Shown one piece after another: positions 1-11,354 of a stretch of 64,000 nt of DNA. The notes beneath the pieces were generated by a model. That model worked only from the letters and a program-made list of their open reading frames with translations, ran no database searches and had not been told where the DNA came from. A program made the position numbers and the translations under genes. Origin of the DNA: Balaenoptera acutorostrata (Eukaryota; Chordata; Mammalia; Artiodactyla; Balaenopteridae); NCBI RefSeq assembly GCF_949987535.1, contig NC_080081.1, positions 63,695,603 through 63,759,602 on the forward strand, written 5' to 3'. Numbering within the stretch: the stretch's first letter is position 1; every line of letters begins with the position of its first letter.

Positions 1-1345
1 TCTTCCAACTTTGTTCTTCTTTTTCAGGTTGTTTTGGTTATTCTAAGTCCCTTGAATTTCCATATGAACTTTAGGATTAGCTTGCCAATTTTTGCCTTAA
101 AAAGGCATTTGGAATTTTGATAGAGATATTGTGGAATCTGTAGATTAATCCAGGTAATGAGTATTCCTGTCTAAATAGTTTTAAGTTTTCCAGTCCATGA
201 ACACTGGATGTATTTATAGTTATTAAGATGTTTAAAATTTCTTTCAGTGATGTTTTGTATTTTTCACTGTACAAGTCTGACACATTTTTGTTAAATTCAT
301 TCCCAAATACTTTATTCTTTTTAACACTGTTGTAAATGAAATTTTCTTAATTTCATTTTCTGATTGTTCTTTGCCAGTGCATAGAAATAAAACTGACTTT
401 TCTAAATTGAGCTTATATCCTGCAAGTTTGATGAACTGGTTTATTAGCATTCATAGATGTTTCTGTATTCCTTAGAGTTTTCTGTTTACAAGATCATGTC
501 ATCAGCAAATGTAGACAGATTTACTTCTTCCTTTCCAATCTGGATATGTTTTATTTCTTTTTCTTCGGTAATTGTCCTGATTAGAAAGTCCAGTACAATG
601 TTGAGTAGAAGTGGCTAGAAACAGCATTCTTTTCCTGATATTAGTGGGAAAGCTTTCAGGCTTTCAGCATTAAGTAGGATGTTAGCTGTGGGTTTTTCTT
701 AGATGCTGTTTATCAGGTTGAGGAACCTCCTTTCCATTTGTTTTGTTGTGTGTTCTAACATGACAGCATTTTTAACATGGATTTAGTCAAATGCTTTTTC
801 TGTGTCTATTGAGATGATTCTGTGATATTTGTTCTTTTTTTCTATTAATATGGTTCATGACATTGATCAATTTTGGTGTGTTGAATCAATGTTGCATCTC
901 GGGGATAAATTCCAACTCATTATTTTGTATAATTCCCCCTCCTTTTCTGTTTATGTTGCTGAATTAACTATCCTAGTATTTTGTTGAGAATTTTTGCAAA
1001 TACATTCGTAAGGCATATAGGTCTGTAGTTTTCTTGTAATGCCTTTGTCTATTTTTGGTATCAAGGTAACACTGATCTCAGAGAATGAGTTGGGAAATAT
1101 TATCTTCTATTTTTTGGAAGAGTTTGTGAAGGATTGGCATTAAGTGTTCTTTAAACACTTGGTAGCATTTATCACTGAAGCCATCTGGTCCTGGGCTTTT
1201 CTTTTGTGGAGAGTATTGATTATTAGTTCAATCTCTTTCCTTGTAAAGGTTTATTTATATTTTCTATTTCTTCCTGAGTCAGTTTCTGTAATTTCTCTTC
1301 CTAGGAATTTGTCTGTTCATCTAGGATATATAATTTTTTGGTGTA
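1..1345 (-). mobile_element. Old L1 fragment (ORF2 region, L1M-type)
   Basis: Read on the minus strand this is a decayed piece of L1 ORF2. The complement of the RT catalytic motif (Phe-Ala-Asp-Asp-Met-Ile) is visible at about 492-509. Sequence typical of the RT fingers and the linker to the endonuclease lies to the right, up to about 1,300. Stops and frameshifts break every frame, and divergence from the younger L1s in this window is high, so this is an ancient copy. The left edge is cut by the window; the right edge abuts a plus-strand L1 at about 1,345. Confidence 0.88.
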
Positions 1346-1621
1346 TAATTATTAAAATAGTTCCTTTTAAAACCCTCCTACACTGTTGGTAGGAATGTAA
1401 ATTTCTGCAGCTACTATGGAGAACAGTATGGAGGTTCCTTAAAAAAACAAAAATAGAGTTACCATATGATCCAGAAATCCCACTCCTGGGCATATATCTG
1501 GAGAAAACTCTAATTTTAAAAGATAAATGCACCCCAATATTCATAGAAGCACTATTTACAATAGCCAAGACATGGAAGCAGCCTAAATGTCCATTGACAG
1601 ATGAATGGATAAAGAAGATTT

Positions 1622-1701
<80 letters not shown>

Positions 1702-1842
1702 ATGGACTACTACTTAGCCATAAAAAATAGTGAAATATTGCCATTTGCAGCACCATGGATGGGCCTAGAGATTATCATACTAAGTGAAGTAAGGAAGACA
1801 GAAAAAGACAAATGTCATATGATATCACTTATATATGGAATC
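1346..1842 (+). mobile_element. Older L1 3' end, left part (split by a younger L1)
   Basis: This is the C-terminal end of L1 ORF2 and the beginning of the 3' UTR. It carries the usual text for the cysteine/histidine-rich C-terminus and the Met-Glu-Tyr-Tyr stretch, with a TA/CA microsatellite embedded. It stops at the TSD at 1,843 and resumes at 3,128 with the expected next 3' UTR bases, so the two pieces are one element interrupted by the younger L1 at 1,855-3,115. It belongs to an artiodactyl-type subfamily distinct from the young copies. Confidence 0.85.
1624..1697. repeat. (TA)n(CA)n microsatellite inside L1
   Basis: About 44 bases of alternating T and A run directly into about 30 bases of CA repeats, ending in a cgcac interruption. 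Other L1 copies here have only a short tacatatatacaatgg at the same position, so the array grew from an L1-encoded seed. Open frames across it encode Tyr-Ile and Thr-His repeats that are not real protein. Confidence 0.97.
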
Positions 1843-1854
1843 TAAAATATGATA
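1843..1854. repeat. Target-site duplication, left copy (taaaatatgata)
   Basis: This 12-bp sequence is repeated exactly at 3,116-3,127 immediately after the A-rich tail of the intervening L1. It marks the insertion point in the 3' UTR of the older L1. Confidence 0.93.
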
Positions 1855-3115
1855 TGGAAAACATAGGCAGAACACTCTCTGACATAAGCCACAGCAAGAT
1901 CCTTTTTGACCCACGTCCTAGAGAAGTGGAAATAAAAACAAAAATACACAAATGGGACCTAATGAAACTTAAAAGATTTTACACAGCAAAGGAAACCATA
2001 AACAAGACAAAAAGACAACCCTCAGAATGGGAGAAAATATTTGCTAATAAAGCAACTGACAAAGGATTAATCTCCAAAATATACAAGCAGCTCATGGAAC
2101 TCGATATCAAAAAAAACAAACAACCAAATACAAAAATGGGCAGAAGACCTAAATAGACATTTCTCCAAAGGAGATATACAGATTGCCAACAAACACATGA
2201 AAGGATGCTCAACGTGACTAATCATTAGAGAAATGTAAATCAAAACTACAATGAGGTATCACCTCACAGCGGTCAGAATGGCCATCATCAAAAAATTTGC
2301 AAACAATAAATGCTGGAGAGGGTGTGGAGAAAAGGGAACCCTCTTGCACTGTTGGTGGGAATGTAAATTGATACAGCCACTATGGAGAACAGTATGGAGG
2401 TTCCTTAAAGAACTAAAAAGAGAACCACCATATAACCCAGCAATCCCACTACTGGGCATATACTCTGAGAAAACCATAATTGAAAAAGAGTCATGTACCA
2501 AAATGTTCATTGCAGCTCTATTTACAATAGCCAGGACATGGAAGCAACCTAAATGTCCATCATCGGATGAATGGACAAAGAAGATGTGGCACATATATAC
2601 AATGGAATATTACTCAGCCATAAAAAGAAATGAAATGGAGTTATTTGTAGTGAGGTGGATGGACCTAGAGTCTGTCATGCAGAGTGAAGTAAGTCAGAAA
2701 GAGAAAAACAAATACTGTATGCTACACATATATATGGAATCTGAAAAAAAAAAATTGGTTCTGAAAAACCTAGGGGCAGGACAAGAATAAAGACACAGAC
2801 ATAGAGAATGGATTTGAGGACATGGGGAAGGGGAAGAGTAAGCTGGGATGAAGTGAGAGAGTAGCACTGACATATATACACTACCAAAAGTAAAATACAT
2901 AGCTAGTGGGAAGTGGCCGCATAGCACAGGGAGATCAGCTCGGTGCTTTGTGACCACCTAGAGGGGTGGGATAGGGAGGGTGGGAGGGAGATGCAAGAGG
3001 GAGGGGATATGGGGATGTATGTATACATATAGCTGATTCACTTTGTTATACAGCAGAAACTAACACAACATTGTAAAACCATTATACTCCCAGAAAGATG
3101 TTAAAAAAAATAAAA
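1855..3115 (+). mobile_element. Young 5'-truncated L1, nested in an older L1
   Basis: A 1.26-kb L1 begins within the C-terminal third of ORF2 and runs through the 3' UTR to an A-rich tail (about 3,101-3,115). The frame at 2,251-2,790 still encodes the ORF2 C-terminus, with the Cys-X3-Cys-X7-His-X4-Cys cluster. The 3' UTR ends in the sequence shared with the L1s at 5.4, 27.3 and 56.6 kb. A 12-bp TSD flanks it exactly. The frame at 1,812-2,156 crosses the left junction, so it is a chimera of two L1s and not a gene. Confidence 0.95.
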
Positions 3116-3127
3116 TAAAATATGATA
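3116..3127. repeat. Target-site duplication, right copy (taaaatatgata)
   Basis: Exact repeat of 1,843-1,854. The host L1 3' UTR continues directly after it. Confidence 0.93.
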
Positions 3128-3364
3128 CAACTGAACTTGTATACAAAACAGAAACAGACTCACAGACATAGAAAACAAACTTTTGGTTACCAAACGGGAC
3201 AGGGGTGGGAGAGTGATAAATTAGGAGTTTGGGATTTACAGATACACACTACTATATATAAAATAGATAAACAACAAGGATTTACTGCATAGCAAAGGGA
3301 AATATATTCAGTATCTTGTAATAACCAGTAATGAAAAAGAATCTGAAAAAGAATATATATATAT

Positions 3365-3416
<52 letters not shown>

Positions 3417-3475
3417 CACTTTGCTGTACACCTGAAACATTGTAAATAAACTGTGCTTCAAGAAACAAACCAACA
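3128..3475 (+). mobile_element. Older L1 3' UTR, right part
   Basis: This continues the element at 1,346-1,842. It shows 3' UTR text including actactatatataaaatag and ctttgctgtacacctgaaac, and ends near 3,470 in a decayed A-rich end. A long TA array replaces a short seed near its 3' end. Confidence 0.85.
3353..3414. repeat. (TA)n microsatellite inside L1 3' UTR
   Basis: An alternating TA run is interrupted once by catacata and followed by a few CA units. It sits where related L1 copies (for example 11,700-11,720) carry only a short tatgtatatgtgtataac. Tyr-Ile open frames here are artefacts. Confidence 0.95.
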
Positions 3476-3604
3476 GAAACCTAACTTGAGGGTTTCAAAT
3501 TTTGTATTAAAATGTTCTCATCTTTCACTTTGTTACCAAAAAACTAATATAGCTCCACGAAACAACCCTTCATGAATTATTTACTCTCTGAGGAAAGAGA
3601 ATAT
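3476..3604. other. Unassigned spacer between L1 pieces
   Basis: About 130 bases of AT-rich DNA with no recognisable repeat or coding signal. Confidence 0.4.
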
Positions 3605-3855
3605 TCCTAGTCCATCAAAAAGTCTACAAATAATAAATGCTGGTGGGTAAAGGGTGGGGAGAAAGGGGAACCCTCCTAAACTGTTGGTGGGAATGTAAAT
3701 TGGTGCCGCCACTATGGAAACAGTATTGAGATTGCTTAAAAAACTAAAAATAGAGTTACCATATGATCCAGCAATCCCACTTCTGGGCATTTATCGGGAA
3801 AAGACAATAACTCTAATTTTAAAAGTTAAATGCACCCAGTGTTCATAGCTGCATC
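3605..3855 (+). mobile_element. Short old L1 fragment, ORF2 C-terminus
   Basis: It carries the gaatgtaaattggt and ccagcaatcccacttctggg text of the L1 ORF2 C-terminus and then breaks off near 3,855. It lacks a 3' UTR and tail, so it is an internal remnant. Confidence 0.8.
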
Positions 3856-4225
3856 ACATAAGTTTTGATATGTTATCTTTTCATTTTCATTCATGTCAAA
3901 GTATTTTCTAATTTCCCCTGTGATTTCTTCTTTGACTCATTTATTACTTAAGAACATGTTGCTGAATTTCTATATATTTGTGAATTCCCCAAATTTCTTT
4001 CTGTAATTGGTTTCTGATTTTATTCCACTGTGGTTGGATAACATACTTGTTGTGATTTTAATCCTTGTAAATTTATTGAGACTTGCTTTATGGCCTAACA
4101 TATGGTGTATCCTGGAAAATCTTATGTGTGCACTTGAGAAAAATGTGTATTCTACTGTTGTTGTGTGGAGTGTTCAATAGACGTCTGCCAGGTTTAATTG
4201 TCTGCTAGGTTTATAGTGTTTTTCA
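3856..4225 (-). mobile_element. Old L1 fragment, endonuclease region
   Basis: Read on the minus strand, this matches the end of the L1 endonuclease domain and the start of the linker: the region around ccactgtggttggataacat and the Asp-His-Ile motif equivalent. It is strongly decayed with no usable frame. Confidence 0.8.
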
Positions 4226-4599
4226 AGTTTTTAAAAAAATAATTTTTATTGAGTTATAGTTGATATAAAGATTAATACAAATTTCATTTTAACAGTACAT
4301 AAAAACTTTGCCCCTGTAGAGCTCCATACCTTCTTGTCTCCTTTGTGTTGATATTGTCAACAAATACAAATTTGTACATTGTATGCTTATCAACACAGGT
4401 AATTATTACTTTTTAGTAAACACAGATTATTATTACTTTATAAACTTTTAAGAATAATTTCAGAGAAAAAAGAGTTATAAGCAAAAAATATTTTTATACC
4501 ATGTTGTAATAACCTTTAGCAATGCTCTTTATTTTCATGTGAATTTGAGTTATTGTCTAGTATACTTTTATCTTAGCCTAAAGGACTCACTTTAATAAC
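4226..4599. other. AT-rich stretch, mostly unassigned
   Basis: The first 45 bases resemble a minus-strand L1 3' end (ttattgagttatagttgat). The rest, to about 4,600, has no identity I can name and no coding signal. Confidence 0.35.
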
Positions 4600-5395
4600 T
4601 TTTATAGGGTGGTCTGCTAGTGACAAATTATCTTAATTGCTTATTAGGAATATCCTAATTTCTCCTTCATTTTTTGAAGGACAGTATTGCTGTATAAAGA
4701 ATTCTTTGTTTACAAATTTTCACCCTCAGCCCTTTGAATATGTGATTCAACTGCTTATGGCCTCCACAGTTTCTGATAGGAAATCAGCTATTAATCTAAT
4801 AAGATTAGAACATCCTCCAGTAGAGGATCCACTGTAACTGATGAGTTTTTTCTCACTTGCTGCGTTCCAGATTCTCTATTTGTAGTTCAACAGTTTTATT
4901 ATGATGTCAGTAGGTGTGGTTCTTTTTGACTTTATCTTACTTGGAGTTCATTGAGCTTTTTGGATGTACAGACTAATGTTTTTCATCAAATTTGGGAAGT
5001 TTTTGGTCATTATTTCTCAAATATTCATTTTGCTTTTTTCTCTCTCACTTCTGTTACTGAGTCTTCATTTATTCATATATTGGTATGCTTGATGCTCTCT
5101 ATGTCTCTGTTTGTTTTTCTTCTTTTGTATTTCAGTTATAGAGACTGGATAATCTCAGTTGATCTATCTTAAAGTTCACTGATTGTTTCTTCTGCCTGCT
5201 CAGTTATGCTACTGATCTCCCTACCCCCCAGTGAATTTTTCATTTTTATTATATTTTTCAATTCCAGAATTTATATTCAGTTCATTTTTATAATTTTTAC
5301 CTCTTTACTGATATTCTTTATTTGTTGTGATATCATTCTTGTCCATACCATTAATTCTTCTGATATGATTCCTTAGTTCTTTGCCCATATATATT
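4600..5395 (-). mobile_element. Old L1 fragment, ORF1 region (L1M-type)
   Basis: On the minus strand this resembles the ORF1 C-terminal and central region. The complement of the Leu-Thr-Ala-Asp-Phe-Ser equivalent is near 4,770-4,800, followed by the serine/threonine- and phenylalanine-rich mistranslation typical of reversed coiled-coil sequence. It is interrupted at about 5,396 by the 3' end of a young L1. Confidence 0.7.
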
Positions 5396-5829
5396 TATTT
5401 ATTTTTAACATCTTTATTGGAGTATAACTGTTTAACAATGGTGTGTTAGTTTCTGCTTTATAACAAAGTGAATCACCTATACATATATCCCCATATCTCC
5501 TCCCTCTTGCATCTCCCTCCCACCCTCCCTATCACACCCATCTAGGTGGTCACAAAGCACCCAGCTGATCTCTCTGTGCTATGTGGCTGCTCACCCTTCC
5601 CCCTCCCCGTGTCCTCAAGTCCATTCTCTACGTCTGCCTCTTTATTCCTGTCCTGTCCCTAAGTTCTTCAGAACTACTTTTTTTTTTTTAGATTCCATAT
5701 AAATGTGTTAGCATACGGAATTTATTTTTCACTTTCTGACTTACTTCACTCTGTATGACAGGCTCTAGGTCCATCCACCTCACTACAAATAACTCAATTT
5801 CGTTTCTTTTTATGGCTGAGTAATATTCC

Positions 5830-8800
5830 ATTGTATATATGTGCCACATCTTCTTCATCCATTCATCCGATGATGGACATTTAGGTTGCTTCCATGTCCT
5901 GGCTATTGTAAATAGAGCTGCAATGAACATTGTGGTACATGAGTCTTTTTGAATTATGGTTTTCTCAGAGTATATGCCCAGTAGTGGGATTGCTGGGTCA
6001 TATGGTGGTTCTATTTTTAGTTCTTTAAGGAACCTCCATACTGTTCTCCATAGTGGCTGTATCAATTTACATTCCCACCAACAGTGCAAGAGGGTTCCCT
6101 TTTCTCCACACCCTCTCCAGCATTTATTGTTTGTAGATTATTTGATGATGGCCATTCTGACTGGTGTGAGGTGATACCTCATTGTAGTTTTGATTTACAT
6201 TTCTCTAATGATTAGTGTTGTTGAGCATCCTTTCATGTGTTTGTTGACAATCTGTGTATCTTCTTTGGAGAAATGTCTATTTAGGTCTTATGCCCATTTT
6301 TGGATTAGGTGGCTTGATTTTTTGATATTGAGCTGTGTGAGCTACTTGTAAACTATGGAGGTTAATCCTTTGTCAGTTGCTTCATTTGCAAATGTTTTCT
6401 CCCATTCTGAGGGTTGTCTTTTCATCTTGGTTATGGTTTCCTTTGCTGCTGTGCAAAAGCTTTTAAGTTTCATCAGGTCCCATTTGTTTATTTTGGTTTT
6501 TATTTCCATTTCTCTAGGACGTGAGTCAAAAAGGATTTTGCTGTGATTTATGTCATAGAGTGTTCTGCCTATGTTTTCCTCTAAGACTTTCAAAGTGTCT
6601 GGACTTACATTTAGGTCTTTAATCCATTTTGAGTTTATTTTTGTGTATGGTGTTAGGGAGTGTTCTAGTTTCATTCTTTTCCATGTAGCTGTCCAGTTTT
6701 CCCAGCACCACTTACTGAACAGGCTGTCATTTCTCCATTGTATATTCTTGCCTCCTTTATCAAAGAGAAGGTGACCATATGCGTGTGGGTTTATCTCTGG
6801 GCTTTCTATCCTGTTCCATTGATCTATATTTCTGTTTTTGTGCCAGTACCATACTGTCTTCATTACTGTACCTTTGTAGTATAGTCTGAACCCCAGGAGC
6901 CTGATTCCTCCAGCTCCGTTTTTCTTTCTCAAGATTGCTTTGGCTATTCGGGGTCCTTTGTGCTTCCATACAAACTGTGAAATTTTTTGTTCTAGTTCTG
7001 TGAAAAATGCTATTGATAGCTTGATAGGGATTGCATTTAATCTGTAGATTGCTTTGGGTAGTGTAGTCATTTTCACAATGTTGATTCTTCCAATCGAAGA
7101 ACATGGTATATCTGTCCATCTGCTTGTATCATCTTTAATTTCTTTCATCAGTGTCTTATAGTTTTCTGCATACAGGTCTTTTGTCTCCTTAGGTAGGTTT
7201 ATTCCTAGGTATTTTATTCTTTTTGTGGCAATGGTAAATGGGAGTGTTTCCTTAATTTCTCTTTCAGATTTTTCATCATTAGTGTGCAGGAATGCAAGAG
7301 GTTTCTGTGCATTAATTTTGTATCCTGCTACTTTACCAAATTCATTGATTAGCTATAGTAGTTTTCTGGTAGCATCTTTCAGATTCTCTATGTATAGTAT
7401 CATGTCATCTGCAAGCATTGAAAGCTTTACTTCTGCTTTTCCGATTTGGATTCCTTTTATTTCTTTTTCTTCTCTGATTGCTGTGGCTAAAACTTCCAAA
7501 ACTATGTTGAGTAATAGTGGTGAGAATGGACAACGTTGTCTTGTTCCTGATCTTAGAGGAAATGGTTTCAGTTTTTCACCATTGAGAACAATGTTGGCTG
7601 TGGTTTTGTCATATATGGCCTTTATTATGTTGAGGTAAGTTCCCTCTATGCCTACTTTCTGGAGGGTTTTTATCATAATGAGTATTAAATTTTGTCAAAT
7701 GCTTTTTCTGCCTCCATTGTGATGATCATATGGTTTTTCTCCTTCAATTTGGTAATATGGTGTATCACATTGACTGATTTGTGTATATTGAAGAATCCTT
7801 GCATTCCTGGAATAAACCCCACTTGATCATGGTGTATGATCCTTTTAATGTGCTGTTGGATTCTGTTTGCTAATATTTTGTTGAAATTTTTTGCATCTAT
7901 GTTCATCAGTGATATTGGCCTGTAGTTTTCTTTCTTTATGACGTCTTTGTCTGGTTTTGGTATCAGGGTGATGGTGGCATGTAGAATGAGTTTGGGAGTG
8001 TTCCTCCGTCTGCTATATTTTGGAAGAGTTTGAGAAGGATAGGTGTTAGCTCTTCTTTAAATGTTTGATAGAATTCACCTGTGAAGCCATCTTGTCCTGG
8101 GCTTTTGTTTGTTGGAAGGTTTTTAATCACAGTTTCAATTTCAGGGCTTGTGATTGGTCTGCTCATATCTTCTATTTCTCCCTGGTTCAGTCTTGGAAGG
8201 TTGTGCTTGTCTAAGAACTTTTCCATTTCTTCCAGGTTGTCCATTTTATTGACATATAGTTTCTTGTAGTGATCTCTCATGATCCTTTGTATTTCTACAG
8301 TGTCAGTTGTTACTTCTCCTTTTTCATCTCTAATTCTATTGATTTGAGTTTTCTCCCTTTTTTTCTTGATGAGTCTGGCTAATGGTTTATCAATTTTGTT
8401 TATGTTCTCAGAAAACAAGGTTTTAGTTTTATTGATCTTTGTTATTGTTTCCTTCATTTCTTTTTCACTTATTTCTTATCTGATCTGTATGATTTAGCTT
8501 CTTCTGCTACCTTTGGGGATTTTTTTGTTCCTCTTTCTCTAAGTGCTTTAGGTGTAAGGTTAGGTTGTTTATTTGAGATGTTTCCTGTTTCTTGAGGTAG
8601 GATTGTATCGCTATAAACTTCCCTCTTAAAACTGCTTTTGCTGCATCCCATAGGTTTTGGGTCGTCATGTTTTCATTGTCATTTGTTTCCAGGTATTTTT
8701 TGATTTCCTCTTTGATTATTCAGTGATCTCATGGTTATTAAGTAGTGTATTGTTTAGCCTCCATTTGTTGGCATTATTTACAGATTTCTTCCTGTAATTG

Positions 8801-9506
8801 ATATCTAGTCTCATAACATTGTGGTTGGAAAAGATACTTGATACGATTTCAATTTTCTTAAATTTACCAAGACTTGATTTGGGACCCAAGATATGATCTA
8901 TCCTGGAGAATGTTCCATTAGCACTTGAGAAGAAAGTGTATTCTGTTGTTTTTGGATGGAATGTCCTATAAATATCAATTAAGTCCATCATGTTTAATGT
9001 ATCATTTAAAGCTTGTGTTTCCTTATTTATTTTAATTTTAGATGATCTGTCCATTGGTGAAAGTGAGGTGGTAAAGTCCCCTACTTTGATTGTGTTACTG
9101 TTGATTTCCCCTTTTATGGCTGTAAGCATTTGCCTTATGTATTGAGGTGCTCCTGTGTTGGGTGCATAAATATTTAGGGTTGTTATATCTTCTTCTTGGA
9201 TTGATCCCTTGATCATTATGTAGTATCCTTCTTTGGCTCTTGTAATAATCTTTATTTTAAAGTCTATTTTGTCTGATATGAGAATTACTACTGCAGCTTT
9301 CTTTTGATTTCCATTTGCATGGAATATCTTTTTCCATCCCCTCACTTTCAGTCTGTATGTGTCCCTAGGTCTGAAGTGTGTCTCTTGTAGACAGCATATA
9401 TATGGGTCTTGTTTTTGTATCCATTCAACCAGTCTGTGTCTTTTGGTGGGAGCCTTTAATCCATTTACGTTTAAGATAGTTATCTATATGTATGTTCCTA
9501 TTACCA
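5830..9506 (-). pseudogene. L1 ORF2 (endonuclease-reverse transcriptase), broken
   Basis: ORF2 codes for the L1 endonuclease, reverse transcriptase and Cys-rich C-terminal domain used for target-primed reverse transcription. Here it survives as separate open blocks. The endonuclease C-terminal part is at 8,716-9,345, with Gly-Asp-Phe-Thr where relatives have Gly-Asp-Phe-Asn, and an intact Ser-Arg-Ile-Asp-His. The linker and RT fingers are at 7,963-8,457, RT at 7,685-7,906, and the RT palm at 7,353-7,676 with Leu-Ala-Asp-Asp at 7,401-7,415. The thumb and beyond is at 6,342-7,148, and the C-terminus at 5,688-6,089. The expected start codon near 9,504 reads TTG. Frameshifts between blocks make it non-functional. 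Confidence 0.9.
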
Positions 9507-9589
9507 ATTTCTTAATTGTTTTGGGTTTGTTATTGTAAGTCTTTTCCTTCTCTTGTGTTTCCTCCCTAGAGAAGTTCCTTTAGCATTTG

Positions 9590-9948
9590 TTGTAAAGCTG
9601 GTTTGGTGGGGCTGAATTCTCTTAGCTTTTGTTTGTGTGTAAAGATTTTAATTTCTCTGTTGAATCTGAATGAGATCCTTGCTGGATAGAGTAATCTTGG
9701 TTGCAGGTTTTTCCCTTTCATCACTTTAAATATGTCTTACCACTCCCTTCTGGCTTGCAGAGTTTCTGCTGAAAGATCAGCTGTTAACCTTATGGGGATT
9801 CCCTTGTATGTTATTGGTTGTTTTTCCCTTGCTGCTTTTAATATTTTTTCTTTGTATTTAATTTTTGATAGTTTGAAAATATGTGTCTTGGCGTGTTTCT
9901 CCTTGGATTTATCCTGTATGGGACTCTCTGCGCTTTGTGGACTTGCAT
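9590..9948 (-). pseudogene. L1 ORF1 C-terminal remnant
   Basis: ORF1 encodes the L1 RNA-binding trimeric protein. Only its C-terminal domain is present. The open stretch at 9,737-9,958 includes the Ile-Thr-Tyr-Lys-Gly-Ile-Pro and Arg-Leu-Thr-Ala-Asp-Leu-Ser motif, and is lost at the 5' truncation. No start codon, coiled coil or RRM is present. Confidence 0.88.
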
Positions 9949-10691
9949 ACAGTCCCATACATGCATGTGGCGTTCTAGATTCCCAGGAATATGTTGGAGC
10001 TTTTCAAAGTCACCTATGGACATCTCATCTCATCTTTTCCTTTTAAGTCTTTTGGTTAGTCTATTGTTTGCACCAACTATTTTCTACCACTTCAGGCAGC
10101 TGCAGCGTTCGTCACTTGCCTCTAAAGGTTTTTGACAAATACCTCTGAAGAAAATGCTGTTTGCCTTAGGTGATCCGTGAATCAGATCAAATAAGGACAT
10201 TCTTGCAAGTGGAGTTTCCCAGGGTACCCCCAGACAGGTCAAATAATTACAGTTCTCTGTAAATGGATATTTGAAGAAACTGTAAGCTCTTTCAGAAGAC
10301 TTAGCCTACAGAGAAGGAGAAGATGGACTGGGGCACAGTGGAATGTGATTTAATGTCATTGATTAGCCTGAGTCTGTGTGTGCGTATTTCCTCATTCATG
10401 TGGCTTTCCTCGTTGATACCCATCCCTTGTTTGCCAAGTCTCTTTGGCCTTAAAGGGGTTGCCTTACTAGCTATATGATGGATTATTTGGATAAGACGCT
10501 TGTTGAATGAATCCTTAGCTTTTCTTCCTCCCTTGAACTGGTGTAGACACTCCCTGTTGGGCTCTGGTCAAAGTCACTGTAATCATTATAGATTTAAGGT
10601 CCCCAAATCTGAGAAATTATAAATTAATACCTTAAAATGGCAACCAAACCCCTATATTGTCTCTCTAAGACTACAACTAATATAAAAAATA
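9949..10691. other. No gene seen; possible old L1 edge then single-copy DNA
   Basis: The first 150 bases may continue the old L1 interrupted at 5,395, but I cannot confirm this. The rest has no repeat I recognise and only short open frames. Confidence 0.35.
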
Positions 10692-10855
10692 ACTGTTATG
10701 TACTGAATGCCTACTTTGTTTCATGTGCTCTACTAAGCACTTCACATTCATTAACTATTGATAAAATAGTACTATTATTTCCCTGGAGGAATAAATTGAG
10801 GCTCAGAGAGATTAAGTAACTTGCCTAAGGTTCCACAGTGAGTTAATGATCCGGA
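10692..10855 (-). repeat. MIR SINE, minus strand
   Basis: The core reversed MIR text is clear: gaggctcagagagattaagtaa and cttgcctaaggttccacag, preceded by the reversed 3' part. It is an old tRNA-derived SINE, diverged and not coding. Confidence 0.85.
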
Positions 10856-11340
10856 AACAAATGTGCACTGTAGGATGGCAATAAAAATTTACTATTTCAG
10901 ACTAATGGCGGCAAGGCAACCTGAATTTGTGAGACACATGCTTTAATAAAATACATTTAAAGCTAAAGAGTTTATTGCTTCCTCAGACACTGAGTAACTT
11001 AAACTGTGTACAGAAAGAGAGCAGTTGCGTCCTAGGGGGTCTTGGAAGACCTACAGATAAGCATTATTTATAATTAGTATGTCACTCTTAAAGCATTATT
11101 TATAATTAATGTGTCAGTTATTTATAGTAGAAGAAATACTTCTAGATTATTTTAAAAGGATTTTAAGAAACAGTTTATCTTAAGCTATTTAAATTATAAT
11201 TCTTTACATCCTTGATTTGCTTAGTATTTGCTCAGCAGACCTCAGGCCAGTCCTGTGACTGACTCTGAATTGATGAGCGTGTGGACTAATGCAGCTTAAT
11301 GTAGAGGATTGTGGCCATCCTTGTTTGGCTCTCTTATTTA
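10856..11340. other. No gene seen; small tandem duplication inside
   Basis: AT-rich, single-copy-looking DNA. A 26-base segment at 11,059-11,084 is repeated with small changes at 11,091-11,116 (period 32). Confidence 0.5.
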
Positions 11341-11354
11341 AAATACATGTCTTG
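11341..11354. repeat. Target-site duplication, left copy (aaatacatgtcttg)
   Basis: Repeated exactly at 11,804-11,817, on the far side of an L1 tail. Confidence 0.85.

Larger units (their letters stand above)
5396..9948 (-). mobile_element. Young L1, 5'-truncated in ORF1, minus strand
   Basis: A 4.55-kb L1 whose 3' end is at the left (T-rich tail about 5,397-5,415, then the reversed 3' UTR) and whose broken 5' end is near 9,948 in ORF1. It retains the whole ORF2 interval. The right boundary is where it stops matching the L1 copy at 60.2 kb. I could not find a convincing TSD; the two flanks share only cccata. Confidence 0.93.

Noticed and set aside
1594..1845. Open frames encoding Tyr-Ile and Thr-His repeats
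   Set aside because: They are translations of the TA/CA microsatellite inside an L1, on both strands.
6342..8457. Large reverse-transcriptase-like frames as a possible retron or group II intron system
   Set aside because: Motifs, order and context are those of L1 ORF2 in a mammalian genome; no bacterial features are present.
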